64,000 nucleotides of DNA, taken from an uncultured Pygmaiobacter sp. (GTDB lineage Bacteria; Bacillota; Clostridia; Oscillospirales; Ruminococcaceae). The stretch covers positions 1 through 64,000 of the forward strand of contig CALXBG010000046.1 of the NCBI GenBank assembly GCA_944386485.1, given 5' to 3'. The position numbers and the translations under genes are program-made. This document shows, piece after piece, positions 26,108 to 35,376 of the stretch (position 1 is its first letter; each line of letters begins with the position of its first letter). A model generated the notes under the pieces. The model was not told the DNA's origin. It made no database searches and saw nothing but the letters and a program-made list of their open reading frames with translations.

Positions 26108-27970
26108 TCACTCCAGTTCGAAGGCGCCGGTGTAGAGCGCGTAATACTGTCCTTTCTGCGCGATCAGCTGGTCGTGGTCGCCCCGCTCGATGATCCGGCC
26201 CTGTTCGAGGACCATGATCGCCTTGGCGTTGCGGACCGTCGAGAGCCGGTGGGCGATGACGAAGACGGTCCGCCCCTCCATCAGCGCGTCCATGCCGTCC
26301 TGCACCAGCGCCTCGGTGCGGGTGTCGATCGAGCTGGTCGCCTCGTCCATGATCATGACCAGCGGGTTCGCGACCGCCGCCCGCGCGATCGAGATCAGCT
26401 GGCATTGGCCCTGCGAGAGGTTGTTGTTGTCGGCGCTGATCCTCGTCTGGTAGCCCTCGGGCAGCCGGGTGATGAAGGAGTCCGCGCCGGCCAGCCTGGC
26501 CGCCTCGATGCACTCCTCGTCGGTTGCGTCGAGCCGCCCGTAGCGGATGTTGTCCATCACGGTGCCGGTGAAGAGGTTGACATCCTGCAGGATGATCCCC
26601 ATCGAGCGGCGCAGGTCGGGCTTGCGGATCTTGGTGATGTTGATGCCGTCGTACCGGATCTTGCCGTCGGCGAGGTCGTAGAACCGGTTGATCAGGTTGG
26701 TGATGGTCGTCTTGCCGGCGCCGGTGGCCCCGACGAAGGCGATCTTCTGGCCGGGCTTGGCGTACAGGCAGATGTCGTGGAGCACCGTCTTGTGGCCGTC
26801 GTAGCTGAAGTCCACATGGTCGAAGACCACGTTGCCCTGCACCCGGGTATAGGTCGTCGTGCCGTCGTGGTGCGGGTGTTTCCAGACGCTGATCGGGCCG
26901 TTCTCGCACTCGACGAGGGCGCCGTTCTCCTCCCTTGCGCGGGTCAGCGTCACATAGCCGTCGTCCTGCTCGGGCTCGTTGTCCATCAGCGCGAAGATCC
27001 GGCTCGCGCCCGCGAAGCCGAGCACCGCGCTGTTCATCTGCTGGGCGGTCTGGGTGATCGAGGAGGTGAACTGCCGGATCAGCCCGAGGAAGGAGATCAG
27101 GGTGCCCAGCGTCATCGAGAACATCCCCGAGCTGAACAGCGCCATCCCGCCGCCGACGACCGCCACCGCGAGGTATTGCAGGTTGCCGAAGCCGGACATC
27201 ACCGGCATGATCGCGCCGGCCGCGCCGTTGGCCCGCAGCGTGTCGTTGTACAGCTCCTCGTTGAGCGCGCGCAGCTTCGCCTTGGTCTGCTCCTCATGGC
27301 AGAAGACCTTGACCACCTTCAGTCCGCCGAAGATCTCCTCGATGTAGCCGTTGACCGCGCCGGTCGCGTTCTGCTGGCGGGTGAAGTACCGCCCGCTGTA
27401 CCGCACGATCAGCCGGGCCACCAGCACCATGACGGCGGAGAGGAGCACGACGATGCCGGTCAGCACCAGACTGAACCGAAGCATGAAGCAGAACGCGAAG
27501 ACGATGGTGACCATCGAGGAGATCATCATCGGCAGGCTCTGGGCGATAAACTGCCGCAGCGTGTCGGTGTCGTTGGTGTAGACGCTCATGATGTCCCCGT
27601 GGGTGTGGGTGTCGAAAAACCGGATCGGGAAGGACTGCATCCGGGTGAACAGGTCGTCCCGGATCTCCTTGAGCACCTTCTGGCCGATCTTCGCGATGGT
27701 GCGGTTGTAGAACAGGGTGCCCAGCGCGCCGAGGAAGAAGACCGCGGCCATCGCCGCGACGACCCCCAGCAGTTTGCCGAACAGGTCCTCACCGGTGTTC
27801 ACCATCTTCAGGATGTAGTCGTCGATGATGACCTGCATGAAGGAGTTGCCGAGCATCGCGGCGATCACGCTGACGAGGATGCAGAGCACGACAAAGCCGA
27901 ACTCCCGCTTGTGGCGGGCGGTGATGTACTCCATCAGACGGGCCATTGTGCCCTTGTGGGATTTATTCAT
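26108..27970 (-). CDS. Heterodimeric ABC exporter, catalytically canonical half
   Basis: A 620-aa half-transporter: six-helix membrane domain (about 1-330) then an ATPase domain with Walker A GATGAGKTT, signature LSQGQ and Walker B with catalytic Glu (IMDEATSS). It overlaps its partner gene by 8 bp. With the partner it resembles BmrCD/LmrCD/TM287-288, which export drugs or peptides. It carries the insertion between membrane and ATPase domains often seen in this half. The substrate is unknown. Confidence 0.93.
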   Translation of the reverse strand: MNKSHKGTMARLMEYITARHKREFGFVVLCILVSVIAAMLGNSFMQVIIDDYILKMVNTGEDLFGKLLGVVAAMAAVFFLGALGTLFYNRTIAKIGQKVLKEIRDDLFTRMQSFPIRFFDTHTHGDIMSVYTNDTDTLRQFIAQSLPMMISSMVTIVFAFCFMLRFSLVLTGIVVLLSAVMVLVARLIVRYSGRYFTRQQNATGAVNGYIEEIFGGLKVVKVFCHEEQTKAKLRALNEELYNDTLRANGAAGAIMPVMSGFGNLQYLAVAVVGGGMALFSSGMFSMTLGTLISFLGLIRQFTSSITQTAQQMNSAVLGFAGASRIFALMDNEPEQDDGYVTLTRAREENGALVECENGPISVWKHPHHDGTTTYTRVQGNVVFDHVDFSYDGHKTVLHDICLYAKPGQKIAFVGATGAGKTTITNLINRFYDLADGKIRYDGINITKIRKPDLRRSMGIILQDVNLFTGTVMDNIRYGRLDATDEECIEAARLAGADSFITRLPEGYQTRISADNNNLSQGQCQLISIARAAVANPLVMIMDEATSSIDTRTEALVQDGMDALMEGRTVFVIAHRLSTVRNAKAIMVLEQGRIIERGDHDQLIAQKGQYYALYTGAFELE

Positions 27971-29723
27971 CCTGATCCCCTCCTTTCTGCTGGGACTGGT
28001 AGACTTCCCGGTAGATCTTGTTGGATTTCAGCAGCTCCTCATGGGTGCCGATCGCGTCGATCCTGCCGCCGTCCATGACGAGGATCCGGTCGGCGTCCTG
28101 CACCGAGGAGATCCGCTGGGCGATGATGATCTTGGTGGTCTGGGGCAGATAGGAGCGCAGCGCGCGGCGGATCAGCGCGTCGGTCCGGGTGTCCACCGCG
28201 CTGGTGGAGTCGTCGAGAATCAGGATCTTGGGCCGCTTGAGCAGCGCGCGGGCGATGCACAGCCGCTGTTTCTGGCCACCCGAGACGTTGGTGCCCCCCT
28301 GCTCGATGTAGGTGTCATACCCCTGCGGGAAGGCGCGGACGAACTCGTCCGCCTGCGCCATCTTGCAGGCCTCCACCAGCTCCTCGTCGGTCGCGTCGGG
28401 GTTGCCCCAGCGCAGGTTCTCCTTGATGGTGCCGGCGAAGAGCTGGTTCTTCTGCAACACCATCGCGACCGCGTTGCGCAGCGCCTCGACGTCGTAGTTC
28501 CGCACGTCCTTTCCGCCGACCTTCACGGTGCCCACCGTCGCGTCGTACAGCCGCGGGATCAGCTGGACCAGCGAGGATTTGCCCGAGCCGGTCCCGCCGA
28601 TGATCCCGATCGTCTCCCCCGCGCGGATCTTCAGGTTGACCCCCGACAGGCAGAGGTTGTTGGGGTCGTTGACATAGCTGAAGCCGACCTGGTCGAAGTC
28701 GACCTCCCCGCTGGGGATCTCGGTTTCGGGCTGCGCGGGGTTCGCGATGCCCGGCTGCTCGGCGAAGATCTCCTGAATCCGGCCCACCGATTCGCGGGAC
28801 ATCATCAGCATGACATAGATCATCGAGAGCATCATCAGGCTCATCAGGATCATCATCGAATAGCTGATGAGGTTTTGCAGCTGGCCGGTGGTCATCGAGA
28901 TGCCGGCCAGCACCGTCCCGTTCTTCGAGCCGACGATCGCCTTGGCCGAGAGCCACGCGATCAGGGTCAGGCAGGAGTAGATGCCCATCTGCATCAGGAA
29001 CGGGTTGAAGGCGATGGTCTTCTCGGCCTTGGTGAAGTCGGTCTGGATCTCGCCGGAGATCTTCTCGAACTTCTGCGACTCGTAGTCCTCCCGCACGAAG
29101 CTCTTGACCACCCGGATGCCGTGCAGGTTCTCCCGAACCACCCCGTTGAGCCGGTCGTAGGTCTTGAAGACCCGGTGGAAGATCGGATGGGTCACCCGGG
29201 CAATTCCCATCAGGCAGCAGAAGAGGATCGGGACCACCACCAGATAGACCAGCCCGACCTGCCAGTTGATCGAGAAGGCCATAAAGAGCGCGCAGAGGAT
29301 CGAGATCGGCGCCTTCGCGGCGACCCGCAGGATCATCATGAAGGCGTTCTGCAGGTTGATCACGTCGGTGGTCATCCGGGTGACTAGGCTGTTGGTGGAG
29401 AACTTGTCGATGTTGGTGAAGGCGAAATTCTGAATCCGCTCGAACATCTCATCGCGCAGATTCCTGGACAGCCCGGCCGCCGCCTTGGTCGAGATCAGCC
29501 CGCTGGCCGTGCCCAGAATCAGGCACACCAGCGCGACCAGCACCAGCCGCAGCCCATAGCGCCCGATCATCGCCATCGTCGTCTGGGTGCCCGACAGCTC
29601 GTCGATGAACCGCCCGATGATGAGGGTCAGGCAGAGCTCCCCCACCGTCTCCAGCGCCACCAGCACCGGGGTCAGGACGGCGTCCTTCTTAAAGTTTTTC
29701 AGATATTTCAGTAATTGTACCAT
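27963..29723 (-). CDS. Heterodimeric ABC exporter, half with degenerate ATPase site
   Basis: A 586-aa half-transporter with a six-helix membrane domain and an ATPase domain. Walker A is GGTGSGKSS and the signature VSGGQKQR, but the residue after the Walker B Asp is Asp instead of Glu (LILDDSTSAVD), which is the mark of the non-hydrolysing site in heterodimeric exporters. The ATG at 29723 lies 13 bp from AAAGGAGG; a CTG start closer to the site is also possible. It follows the MarR gene directly. Confidence 0.92.
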   Translation of the reverse strand: MVQLLKYLKNFKKDAVLTPVLVALETVGELCLTLIIGRFIDELSGTQTTMAMIGRYGLRLVLVALVCLILGTASGLISTKAAAGLSRNLRDEMFERIQNFAFTNIDKFSTNSLVTRMTTDVINLQNAFMMILRVAAKAPISILCALFMAFSINWQVGLVYLVVVPILFCCLMGIARVTHPIFHRVFKTYDRLNGVVRENLHGIRVVKSFVREDYESQKFEKISGEIQTDFTKAEKTIAFNPFLMQMGIYSCLTLIAWLSAKAIVGSKNGTVLAGISMTTGQLQNLISYSMMILMSLMMLSMIYVMLMMSRESVGRIQEIFAEQPGIANPAQPETEIPSGEVDFDQVGFSYVNDPNNLCLSGVNLKIRAGETIGIIGGTGSGKSSLVQLIPRLYDATVGTVKVGGKDVRNYDVEALRNAVAMVLQKNQLFAGTIKENLRWGNPDATDEELVEACKMAQADEFVRAFPQGYDTYIEQGGTNVSGGQKQRLCIARALLKRPKILILDDSTSAVDTRTDALIRRALRSYLPQTTKIIIAQRISSVQDADRILVMDGGRIDAIGTHEELLKSNKIYREVYQSQQKGGDQDE

Positions 29724-29728
29724 GCGTA

Positions 29729-30223
29729 TCAGGTTTCCTCCTTTGTGCAAGACGGGACGGCCTGCCCCGCCGGGGGGCCGCCCTCCCGGGCGCCTTTTGC
29801 GTTTTTCAGAATGGTCCGCAGCGATCGCTCCAGCACCCCCAGATCCTCCCGCGCGATCCCCGCGCAGAGGGTCCGGTCCAGCCCCGCGATCCGCCGGTGT
29901 ACCTCCCCCTCGACGGCCCGCGCCCGCGCGGTCAGCAGAAGCTCCTTCTGCCGGTTGTCCGCCCGGCTGATCCGGGCGCGCACATACCCGCGCTTTTGCA
30001 GCCCCTTGAGGGTCTCGCAGATCGCCGCCTTGGACAGCCCGGTGCGCCGCGCGAGGGCGGTGAGGGAGGCGGGCGCGCCGACGGCGCGCTCCAGCGCGAA
30101 GAGCTCCTCGAGCACGAACACCTGCGCGAAGGAGAGCGTATCCCCTTCAAACAGGCTGCCGGCGTCGACCGGCAGCGCGCTGTTGATCTGCCGGATCAGA
30201 CCGGCAATGCGTCCCTGCGGCAT
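29729..30223 (-). CDS. MarR-family transcriptional regulator
   Basis: A 164-aa winged-helix protein with a MarR core (TALARRTGLSKAAICETLKGLQKRGYVRARIS.ADNRQKEL). It precedes the two exporter genes on the same strand, the usual layout for a local repressor of a drug exporter that responds to the exported compound. The stop lies 5 bp before the exporter ATG. A possible minus-strand -10 (TATAAT) is at 30286-30291. Confidence 0.88.
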   Translation of the reverse strand: MPQGRIAGLIRQINSALPVDAGSLFEGDTLSFAQVFVLEELFALERAVGAPASLTALARRTGLSKAAICETLKGLQKRGYVRARISRADNRQKELLLTARARAVEGEVHRRIAGLDRTLCAGIAREDLGVLERSLRTILKNAKGAREGGPPAGQAVPSCTKEET

Positions 30224-30302
30224 CCCGCCCCCTCCTTTCGGCCGCGAATCATTCGGTGAAAAACCTTTCGGCCCTACAACTATTCATTATAGGGGATTTC
30301 GG

Positions 30303-30331
30303 TTGAAAGTGAATTTAGACTATGTTATTAT
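30303..30331 (+). promoter_or_regulatory. Promoter of the LysR gene
   Basis: TTGAAA, 17 bp and TATTAT. It abuts the divergent MarR promoter region. Confidence 0.7.
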
Positions 30332-30371
30332 AAATAAGCAATCCTTATCAATTAGAGGAGGGAACGCGCGG

Positions 30372-31265
30372 ATGAACACAACCCAACTGGCCTGTTTTGT
30401 CGCGGTGGCGCAGACGCTGAACTTCGCCCGGGCGGCCGAGCAGCTGCATGTGACCCAGCCGGCGGTGACCCAGCAGATCCACGCGCTGGAGGCGGAGCTG
30501 AAGGTCCAGCTCTTCCGCCGCACGACCCGGACCGTAGAGCTCACGAAGGAGGGGCTGGTCTTTCTGGGGGACGCCTCGGCGATGCTGGCGATCTACCGGC
30601 GGGTGAAGGAGCGGGCGGAGTGCGCCGACGCGGACAGCCGGGAGTCCTTTCTCATCGGCTGCCACAGCACCAACGACCTCTGGCCGCTGGCCCTGCCGCT
30701 GGCCCGGATGCGATCGCAGCGGCAAAACCTCTACCCGGTCTTCCGGGTCATCCCGTTCGAGCACCTCTACCGGCGGCTGCTGGAGGAGGCGGTGGACGTG
30801 GTCGTCGCGTTCCGGGAGGACGCGTCCAAGGAGGGGATTCACTATCAGGAGCTGACCCGGGTGTCCCTGACGCGGGTGGCGCCCGCCCCGCCGGAGTGCC
30901 CCGACGGGCTGCGGCTGTGCGACCTGACGCGGGAGCCGCTGGTCGTGCTCGACCCACAGAAGTGCCCCGCCGCCTACCGCGTGCCGCTGCACCGGGTGCT
31001 GGAGAGCTGTTCCCCCGCGCAGGTCTACTTCTGCGACACCGTCGAGGCCGCGCTGACCCTGGCCCGGGCGGGCTTTGGCGCCGCGCTGCTGCCCGACCTC
31101 TTCCAGAGCCGGCCAAGCGCGCTCTGCTTCACCCCCGTCGTCGACGCCGCCCCCCTCTCCTACGGCCTGCACTACAAGACCCTGACCGGCCACCCGCTGC
31201 GCCGGGACTTTGTCCGGCTGGCCCGCCAGACCCTGGGCGACCCGGCCCCGGCGGATTCTGAATAA
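30372..31265 (+). CDS. LysR-family transcriptional regulator
   Basis: A 297-aa LysR regulator. The N-terminal HTH is canonical (TLNFARAAEQLHVTQPAVTQQIHALEAEL, split here as LNFARAAEQLHVTQPAV then TQQIHALE) and the rest is a periplasmic-binding-like effector domain. The start at 30372 has an AGAGGAGG site. It sits between the divergent MarR/exporter operon and sugar cluster 2; its target could be either, and nothing in the sequence decides. Confidence 0.9.
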   Translation: MNTTQLACFVAVAQTLNFARAAEQLHVTQPAVTQQIHALEAELKVQLFRRTTRTVELTKEGLVFLGDASAMLAIYRRVKERAECADADSRESFLIGCHSTNDLWPLALPLARMRSQRQNLYPVFRVIPFEHLYRRLLEEAVDVVVAFREDASKEGIHYQELTRVSLTRVAPAPPECPDGLRLCDLTREPLVVLDPQKCPAAYRVPLHRVLESCSPAQVYFCDTVEAALTLARAGFGAALLPDLFQSRPSALCFTPVVDAAPLSYGLHYKTLTGHPLRRDFVRLARQTLGDPAPADSE

Positions 31266-31281
31266 ATATTCATAAATAATG

Positions 31282-31318
31282 AAAAAATGCACCCTCGCAG
31301 GAGGGTGCATTTTTTTTG
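31282..31318 (+). terminator. Terminator of the LysR gene
   Basis: ATGCACCCTC and GAGGGTGCAT around GCAG, preceded by A6 and followed by T8; it could work in both directions. Confidence 0.93.
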
Positions 31319-31399
31319 GAATTTTGGGCGCGGCGCTCTTTTTTATATGACAAATTGCATTATATAACATCTTATATAACTTATCATGCATATCACAAC

Positions 31400-31415
31400 A
31401 TATTATAGATAATAT
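31400..31415. promoter_or_regulatory. Palindrome upstream of sugar cluster 2 (candidate GntR operator)
   Basis: ATATTAT-AG-ATAATAT is a perfect inverted repeat. A related TATTAT/ATAATA inverted repeat (spacer 6) lies at 42208-42225, between the divergent GntR and epimerase genes. Two TTATATAA copies lie just upstream of this site. The region is AT-rich, so the assignment is tentative. Confidence 0.35.
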
Positions 31416-31544
31416 CACCATATTATTGAATATTTCTGGATAAACTTATGATATAATAACCAAATTTTAGAAAATTTTATTCGTCGTTTTGCTCTCACTT
31501 ATCATGTTGTCCTTGTACAAAAAATAGAAAACAAATCGCCCGTA

Positions 31545-31574
31545 TTGACTTTTGGAACGGGGGACATGTATTCT
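31545..31574 (+). promoter_or_regulatory. Promoter of sugar cluster 2
   Basis: TTGACT, 18 bp and TATTCT. An inverted repeat (ATGCAT at both ends, GAAATTTC in the middle) covers the likely start point (31574-31597). The 429-bp gap from 31266 holds these elements and no gene. Confidence 0.6.
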
Positions 31575-31694
31575 ATGCATAGCGAAATTTCATGCATCCC
31601 AAAAAAGAGAAAAAAGCGGAGGGGGCGAAGGGCAGAACAAACTTGATTCGGTTGCAGCGAAAAAAAATGACAAGTAAAGGAGTGAGAAGACGGC

Positions 31695-33167
31695 ATGGGA
31701 GAATTCGTTCTGGAAATGAAAAACATCTCCAAAAACTTTGGTGGTGTGCACGCGCTCAGCGACGTGACTCTGGAACTGAAAAAAGGAGAAGTTCTCTGTC
31801 TGGTGGGCGAGAACGGCGCGGGAAAATCCACCCTGATGAAGATTCTGTCCGGCGTGGTCAAGCCGACCTCGGGCAGCATCCTTCTCAACGGCAATGAGGT
31901 ACACATTGAAAACCCGACCCAGGCCTACCAACTCGGCATCAGCATTGTGCATCAGGAGCTCGTTCAGATCCCCTATATGTCGATTGCCGAAAACATCTAC
32001 ATCGGCCGCTATCCCAAAAAGATGGGGCAGATTGATTTCGCCCAGCTGCGCAAAAACACATTGGACCTGATGGACCGGCTGGACGTCCACTTCGATCCCG
32101 ATTCCAAGATCTCGCGTTACAGCGTGGCCCACCGCCAGCTGATCGAGATCCTCAAGGCCCTCTCCTACAACTCCTCGGTGATCATCTTCGACGAGCCGAC
32201 CGCGGCGCTGACCACCGACGAGTGCGAGATCCTCTACCGGATCGTGCGGGATCTCAAAAAGCAGGGCATCTCGATCATCTTCATCTCGCACCGGATGGCC
32301 GACATCTTCGAGATCGGCGACCGGGTGCACGTGCTGCGGGACGGCAAGACCTCCGGCGGCGGGATGGTGTCCGAGCTCTCCGAGAAGGAGATCGTGCGGA
32401 TGATGGTCGGCCGGACGCTGGACCAGCAGTTCGGCGAGAAGAACAACACCCCCGGCGAGGTCGTCCTCGAGGTGCGCAACCTGACCAATGAGCGGCTGCA
32501 CGGCATCTCCTTCAGCCTGCGCAAAGGCGAGGTGCTGGGGCTGGGCGGCCTGATCGGCGCGGGGCGCACCGAGATCCTGCGGGCGATCTTCGGCATCGAC
32601 GACTACCAGGGCCAGATCCTCCTCAACGGGGCCGACATCCGCTGCAAGGACCCGGCGGACGCCATCCAGAAGGGCTTCTCGATGGTGCCGGAGGACCGCA
32701 AGGACTACGGCGTCATCCTCGGCCACTCGATTTTGCAGAACATCGAGCTGGGCATCCTCAAGCGGCTGTCCCATCTGGGCATCATGAACCGGCGCAAGGA
32801 ACAGAAGACCGCGCAGAGCTTTCTCGATCAGCTGCGCATCCGGGCGCCCGGAACCCGGACGCTGGTCGGCTCGCTGAGCGGCGGCAACCAGCAGAAGGTC
32901 GTCGTCGCCCGCTGTCTGGCCTCCGACCCCCAGATTCTTCTGCTGGACGAGCCCACCCGCGGCGTCGACGTCGGCGCCAAGGCGGAGATCTACAAGATCA
33001 TCGACGACCTGGCCTGCTCGGGCGTGGCGATCCTGATGGTCTCCTCCGAGTTGCCCGAGCTGATCGCGGTCAGCGATCGCATCGCGGTCATGCACGAGGG
33101 AAATCTCACCGGAATTCTTGAGGCCTCCGAGGCGACCGAGGAATCGGTCATGCATCTGGCCATCTGA
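31695..33167 (+). CDS. Sugar ABC transporter ATPase (RbsA-like, two domains), cluster 2
   Basis: A 490-aa protein with two nucleotide-binding domains: Walker A GENGAGKST and FDEPTAALT in the first; GLIGAGRTE, LSGGNQQK and DEPTRGVDVGAK in the second. It is the first gene of an operon of about eleven genes running to 41407. It is clearly distinct in sequence from the cluster 1 ATPase. Confidence 0.94.
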   Translation: MGEFVLEMKNISKNFGGVHALSDVTLELKKGEVLCLVGENGAGKSTLMKILSGVVKPTSGSILLNGNEVHIENPTQAYQLGISIVHQELVQIPYMSIAENIYIGRYPKKMGQIDFAQLRKNTLDLMDRLDVHFDPDSKISRYSVAHRQLIEILKALSYNSSVIIFDEPTAALTTDECEILYRIVRDLKKQGISIIFISHRMADIFEIGDRVHVLRDGKTSGGGMVSELSEKEIVRMMVGRTLDQQFGEKNNTPGEVVLEVRNLTNERLHGISFSLRKGEVLGLGGLIGAGRTEILRAIFGIDDYQGQILLNGADIRCKDPADAIQKGFSMVPEDRKDYGVILGHSILQNIELGILKRLSHLGIMNRRKEQKTAQSFLDQLRIRAPGTRTLVGSLSGGNQQKVVVARCLASDPQILLLDEPTRGVDVGAKAEIYKIIDDLACSGVAILMVSSELPELIAVSDRIAVMHEGNLTGILEASEATEESVMHLAI

Positions 33168-33192
33168 TCTTGGCAGGAAAGGAAGGAAAAAA

Positions 33193-34206
33193 GTGAAAGC
33201 CGAAAACACCAAAACCAAATTCTCCGACAATGCGCTGGTCAAGCGCATCATGGGTTCTGAGTACATCACCCTGACCGGCATCATCTGCCTGATCATCACC
33301 TTCTCGATTGTGGTCCAGTTCGTCAACCAGAACTTCATGACGGTGGACAACATCCTGAACATCGGCCGTCAGATCGTGGTCTACGGCGTGCTCTCCTGCG
33401 CGCTGGCCTTCCCGATGATCAACGGCACCTTCGACTTGTCGATCAGCTCCTCGGCCGCGCTGGGCGGCATGCTGACCGCCCTGTTCATCACCGACGGCCT
33501 GGGCGGGCTGACCCTGCCGATGCCGGTGGCCATCCTGGTCTCGATCATCGTCTGCTGCCTGATCGGCGTGATCAACGGCACCATCATCTCCTACACCACC
33601 ATCCCGCCCTTCATCGTCACCCTGGGCACCCAGACGGCGGTGCGCGGCGCGGTCTACCTGATCAGCAACAACAAGCCCATCGGCGGACTGCCCGACAACT
33701 TCCTGCTGCTCGCCAGCGACCTGGGCCCGATTCCCCTGCAGGTCCTGCTGATGCTGCTGATCTTTGTCGTGGTCGCCTTCGTGCTCAACCGGACCTCCTT
33801 CGGCCGCAAGATCTACGCCAACGGCGGCAACTACCAGGCGGCCTTCCAGTCCGGCGTGCGGGTGGGCCGGGTGCGCACCGCGGCCTACATCATCAGCGGC
33901 GGGCTGAGCGCGGTGGCCGGCATCCTGCTGACCGCCCGGGTCGGTTCGGCCCAGCCGACCGCCTGCAACACCTATGAGGGCATCGCGATCTCCGCCTGCG
34001 CGATGGGCGGCGTCTCGCTGGCCGGCGGCAGCGGCATGGTGACCGGCATCTTCTTCGGCTCGATCATGATGGGTCTGCTCACCAACGGCATGAACCTGAT
34101 GCGGATCAGCTCCAACTGGCAGTGGGTCGTGCGCGGCGTGCTGCTGATTGCGGCGGTCTTCTACTCGCTGTGGATCACCAACCGGACCAACCGGATCAAA
34201 AAGTGA
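33193..34206 (+). CDS. Sugar ABC transporter permease (RbsC-like), cluster 2
   Basis: A 337-aa polytopic permease of the ribose/allose family, with an FDLSISS loop in place of the usual DLSIGS and GGVSLAGGSGM near the end. The start is GTG at 33193 behind GGAAAGGAAGG, 25 bp after the ATPase gene. It pairs with the ATPase and binding protein of this cluster. Confidence 0.92.
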   Translation: MKAENTKTKFSDNALVKRIMGSEYITLTGIICLIITFSIVVQFVNQNFMTVDNILNIGRQIVVYGVLSCALAFPMINGTFDLSISSSAALGGMLTALFITDGLGGLTLPMPVAILVSIIVCCLIGVINGTIISYTTIPPFIVTLGTQTAVRGAVYLISNNKPIGGLPDNFLLLASDLGPIPLQVLLMLLIFVVVAFVLNRTSFGRKIYANGGNYQAAFQSGVRVGRVRTAAYIISGGLSAVAGILLTARVGSAQPTACNTYEGIAISACAMGGVSLAGGSGMVTGIFFGSIMMGLLTNGMNLMRISSNWQWVVRGVLLIAAVFYSLWITNRTNRIKK

Positions 34207-34281
34207 ACCCGGCCAAATCCTGAAAACAGGGACGCCGAGCGGCGCCCTTGAAAAAAGCAGAGAAAAATGGAGGTAAAGAAA

Positions 34282-35271
34282 ATGTTGAAGAAACTGATGG
34301 CAACCCTGTTGGCCCTGTGCCTGGCGTTCTCCCTCGCCGCCTGCGGCGGCGGCTCCAGCTCGGGCGGCGGCTCCAGCGCGGCGGCGGGCGGAGAGGACAA
34401 GGTCCGCGTCGCCTTCATGCCCTTCTCGATGGCCGAGGAGTTCGGCATCGACGTGCTCAACGGCGTGCAGAACGCCTGCGACGCGGCCGGGTATGAGCTG
34501 ATCCCGCTGGACCCCAACGCCGACCTGCAGACCGAGGTCTCGCTGATTGAGGACATGATCACCGAGGGCGTCGACGCGATCATCTTCGCCGCCATCGACG
34601 GCCAGTCGATGGACGAGATCGTCGAGAAGGCGCAGGAGGCCGGGGTCGTGATGGTCGACTACGACTGCACCGTCGTCAGCGGCATCACCGACATCACCGT
34701 CAAGAGCGACGACGAGAAGGGCGGCGCGATGGCGGCCGAGATCCTGGCCGAGGCCATCGGCGGCGAGGGCACCGTCCTGTACTACGAGGAGAGCCCCGGC
34801 GTCGGGTCCGGCGTGTGGCGCAACAAGGGCTTCTGCGATTACATGGCCGAGAACTATCCCGACATTGAGCTGATTCCCAACCGTCCCTCCGACAACAGCC
34901 GTGCCGGCGCGCAGACCTGGGCGATCGACATGCTCTCCGCCTATCCCGAGATCGACGGCATCTTCACCTACTGGGGCGACGCGGCCATCGGCTCCTACTA
35001 CGGCGTCAAGGAGATCGGCCGTGAGGACGTCAAGATCGTCGGTTACGACGCGACCCCCGAGCAGAAGGAGATCATGGAGGCCGACGGCGCCGACTGCCAG
35101 CTGATCGCCAGCGTCGCGATGTTCCCCAAGAAGATGGGCCGCTTCTGCGTTGAGACCCTGACCGATTACCTCGCGGGCGACTACAAGAAGGAGAGCACCG
35201 ACGACATCGTCTTCCTCGAGCCGGGCTGCCTGTACGCGGAGAGCGCGTCGGAGTACGTCGACGAAGAATAA
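34282..35271 (+). CDS. Sugar ABC transporter substrate-binding lipoprotein, cluster 2
   Basis: A 329-aa type 1 periplasmic-binding fold. The signal peptide ends in the lipobox LAACGGG, followed by a Gly/Ser-rich linker. It resembles ribose/LacI-type binding proteins (GVDAIIFAAIDGQS, VVMVDYDCTVV, DGIFTYWGDAAIGSYYGV). The ATG at 34282 lies behind GGAGG. The ligand is unknown; the downstream enzymes suggest a glycated amine or an unusual sugar. Confidence 0.9.
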   Translation: MLKKLMATLLALCLAFSLAACGGGSSSGGGSSAAAGGEDKVRVAFMPFSMAEEFGIDVLNGVQNACDAAGYELIPLDPNADLQTEVSLIEDMITEGVDAIIFAAIDGQSMDEIVEKAQEAGVVMVDYDCTVVSGITDITVKSDDEKGGAMAAEILAEAIGGEGTVLYYEESPGVGSGVWRNKGFCDYMAENYPDIELIPNRPSDNSRAGAQTWAIDMLSAYPEIDGIFTYWGDAAIGSYYGVKEIGREDVKIVGYDATPEQKEIMEADGADCQLIASVAMFPKKMGRFCVETLTDYLAGDYKKESTDDIVFLEPGCLYAESASEYVDEE

Positions 35272-35310
35272 GAAAAGAGCAGATTGAGGTCTTGTAGACT
35301 GCGCTGCGGA

Positions 35311-35344
35311 TCATCACGCCGGGCGTTTTCGCCCGGCGTGATGA
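35311..35344 (+). other. Intercistronic stem-loop after the binding-protein gene
   Basis: A perfect 15-bp stem (TCATCACGCCGGGCG and its complement) with a TTTT loop and no T-run. Such hairpins commonly protect binding-protein mRNA from 3' decay. Confidence 0.7.
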
Positions 35345-35376
35345 GCGCCGCGGCAGAATAAAAAAGGAGAGATAAC

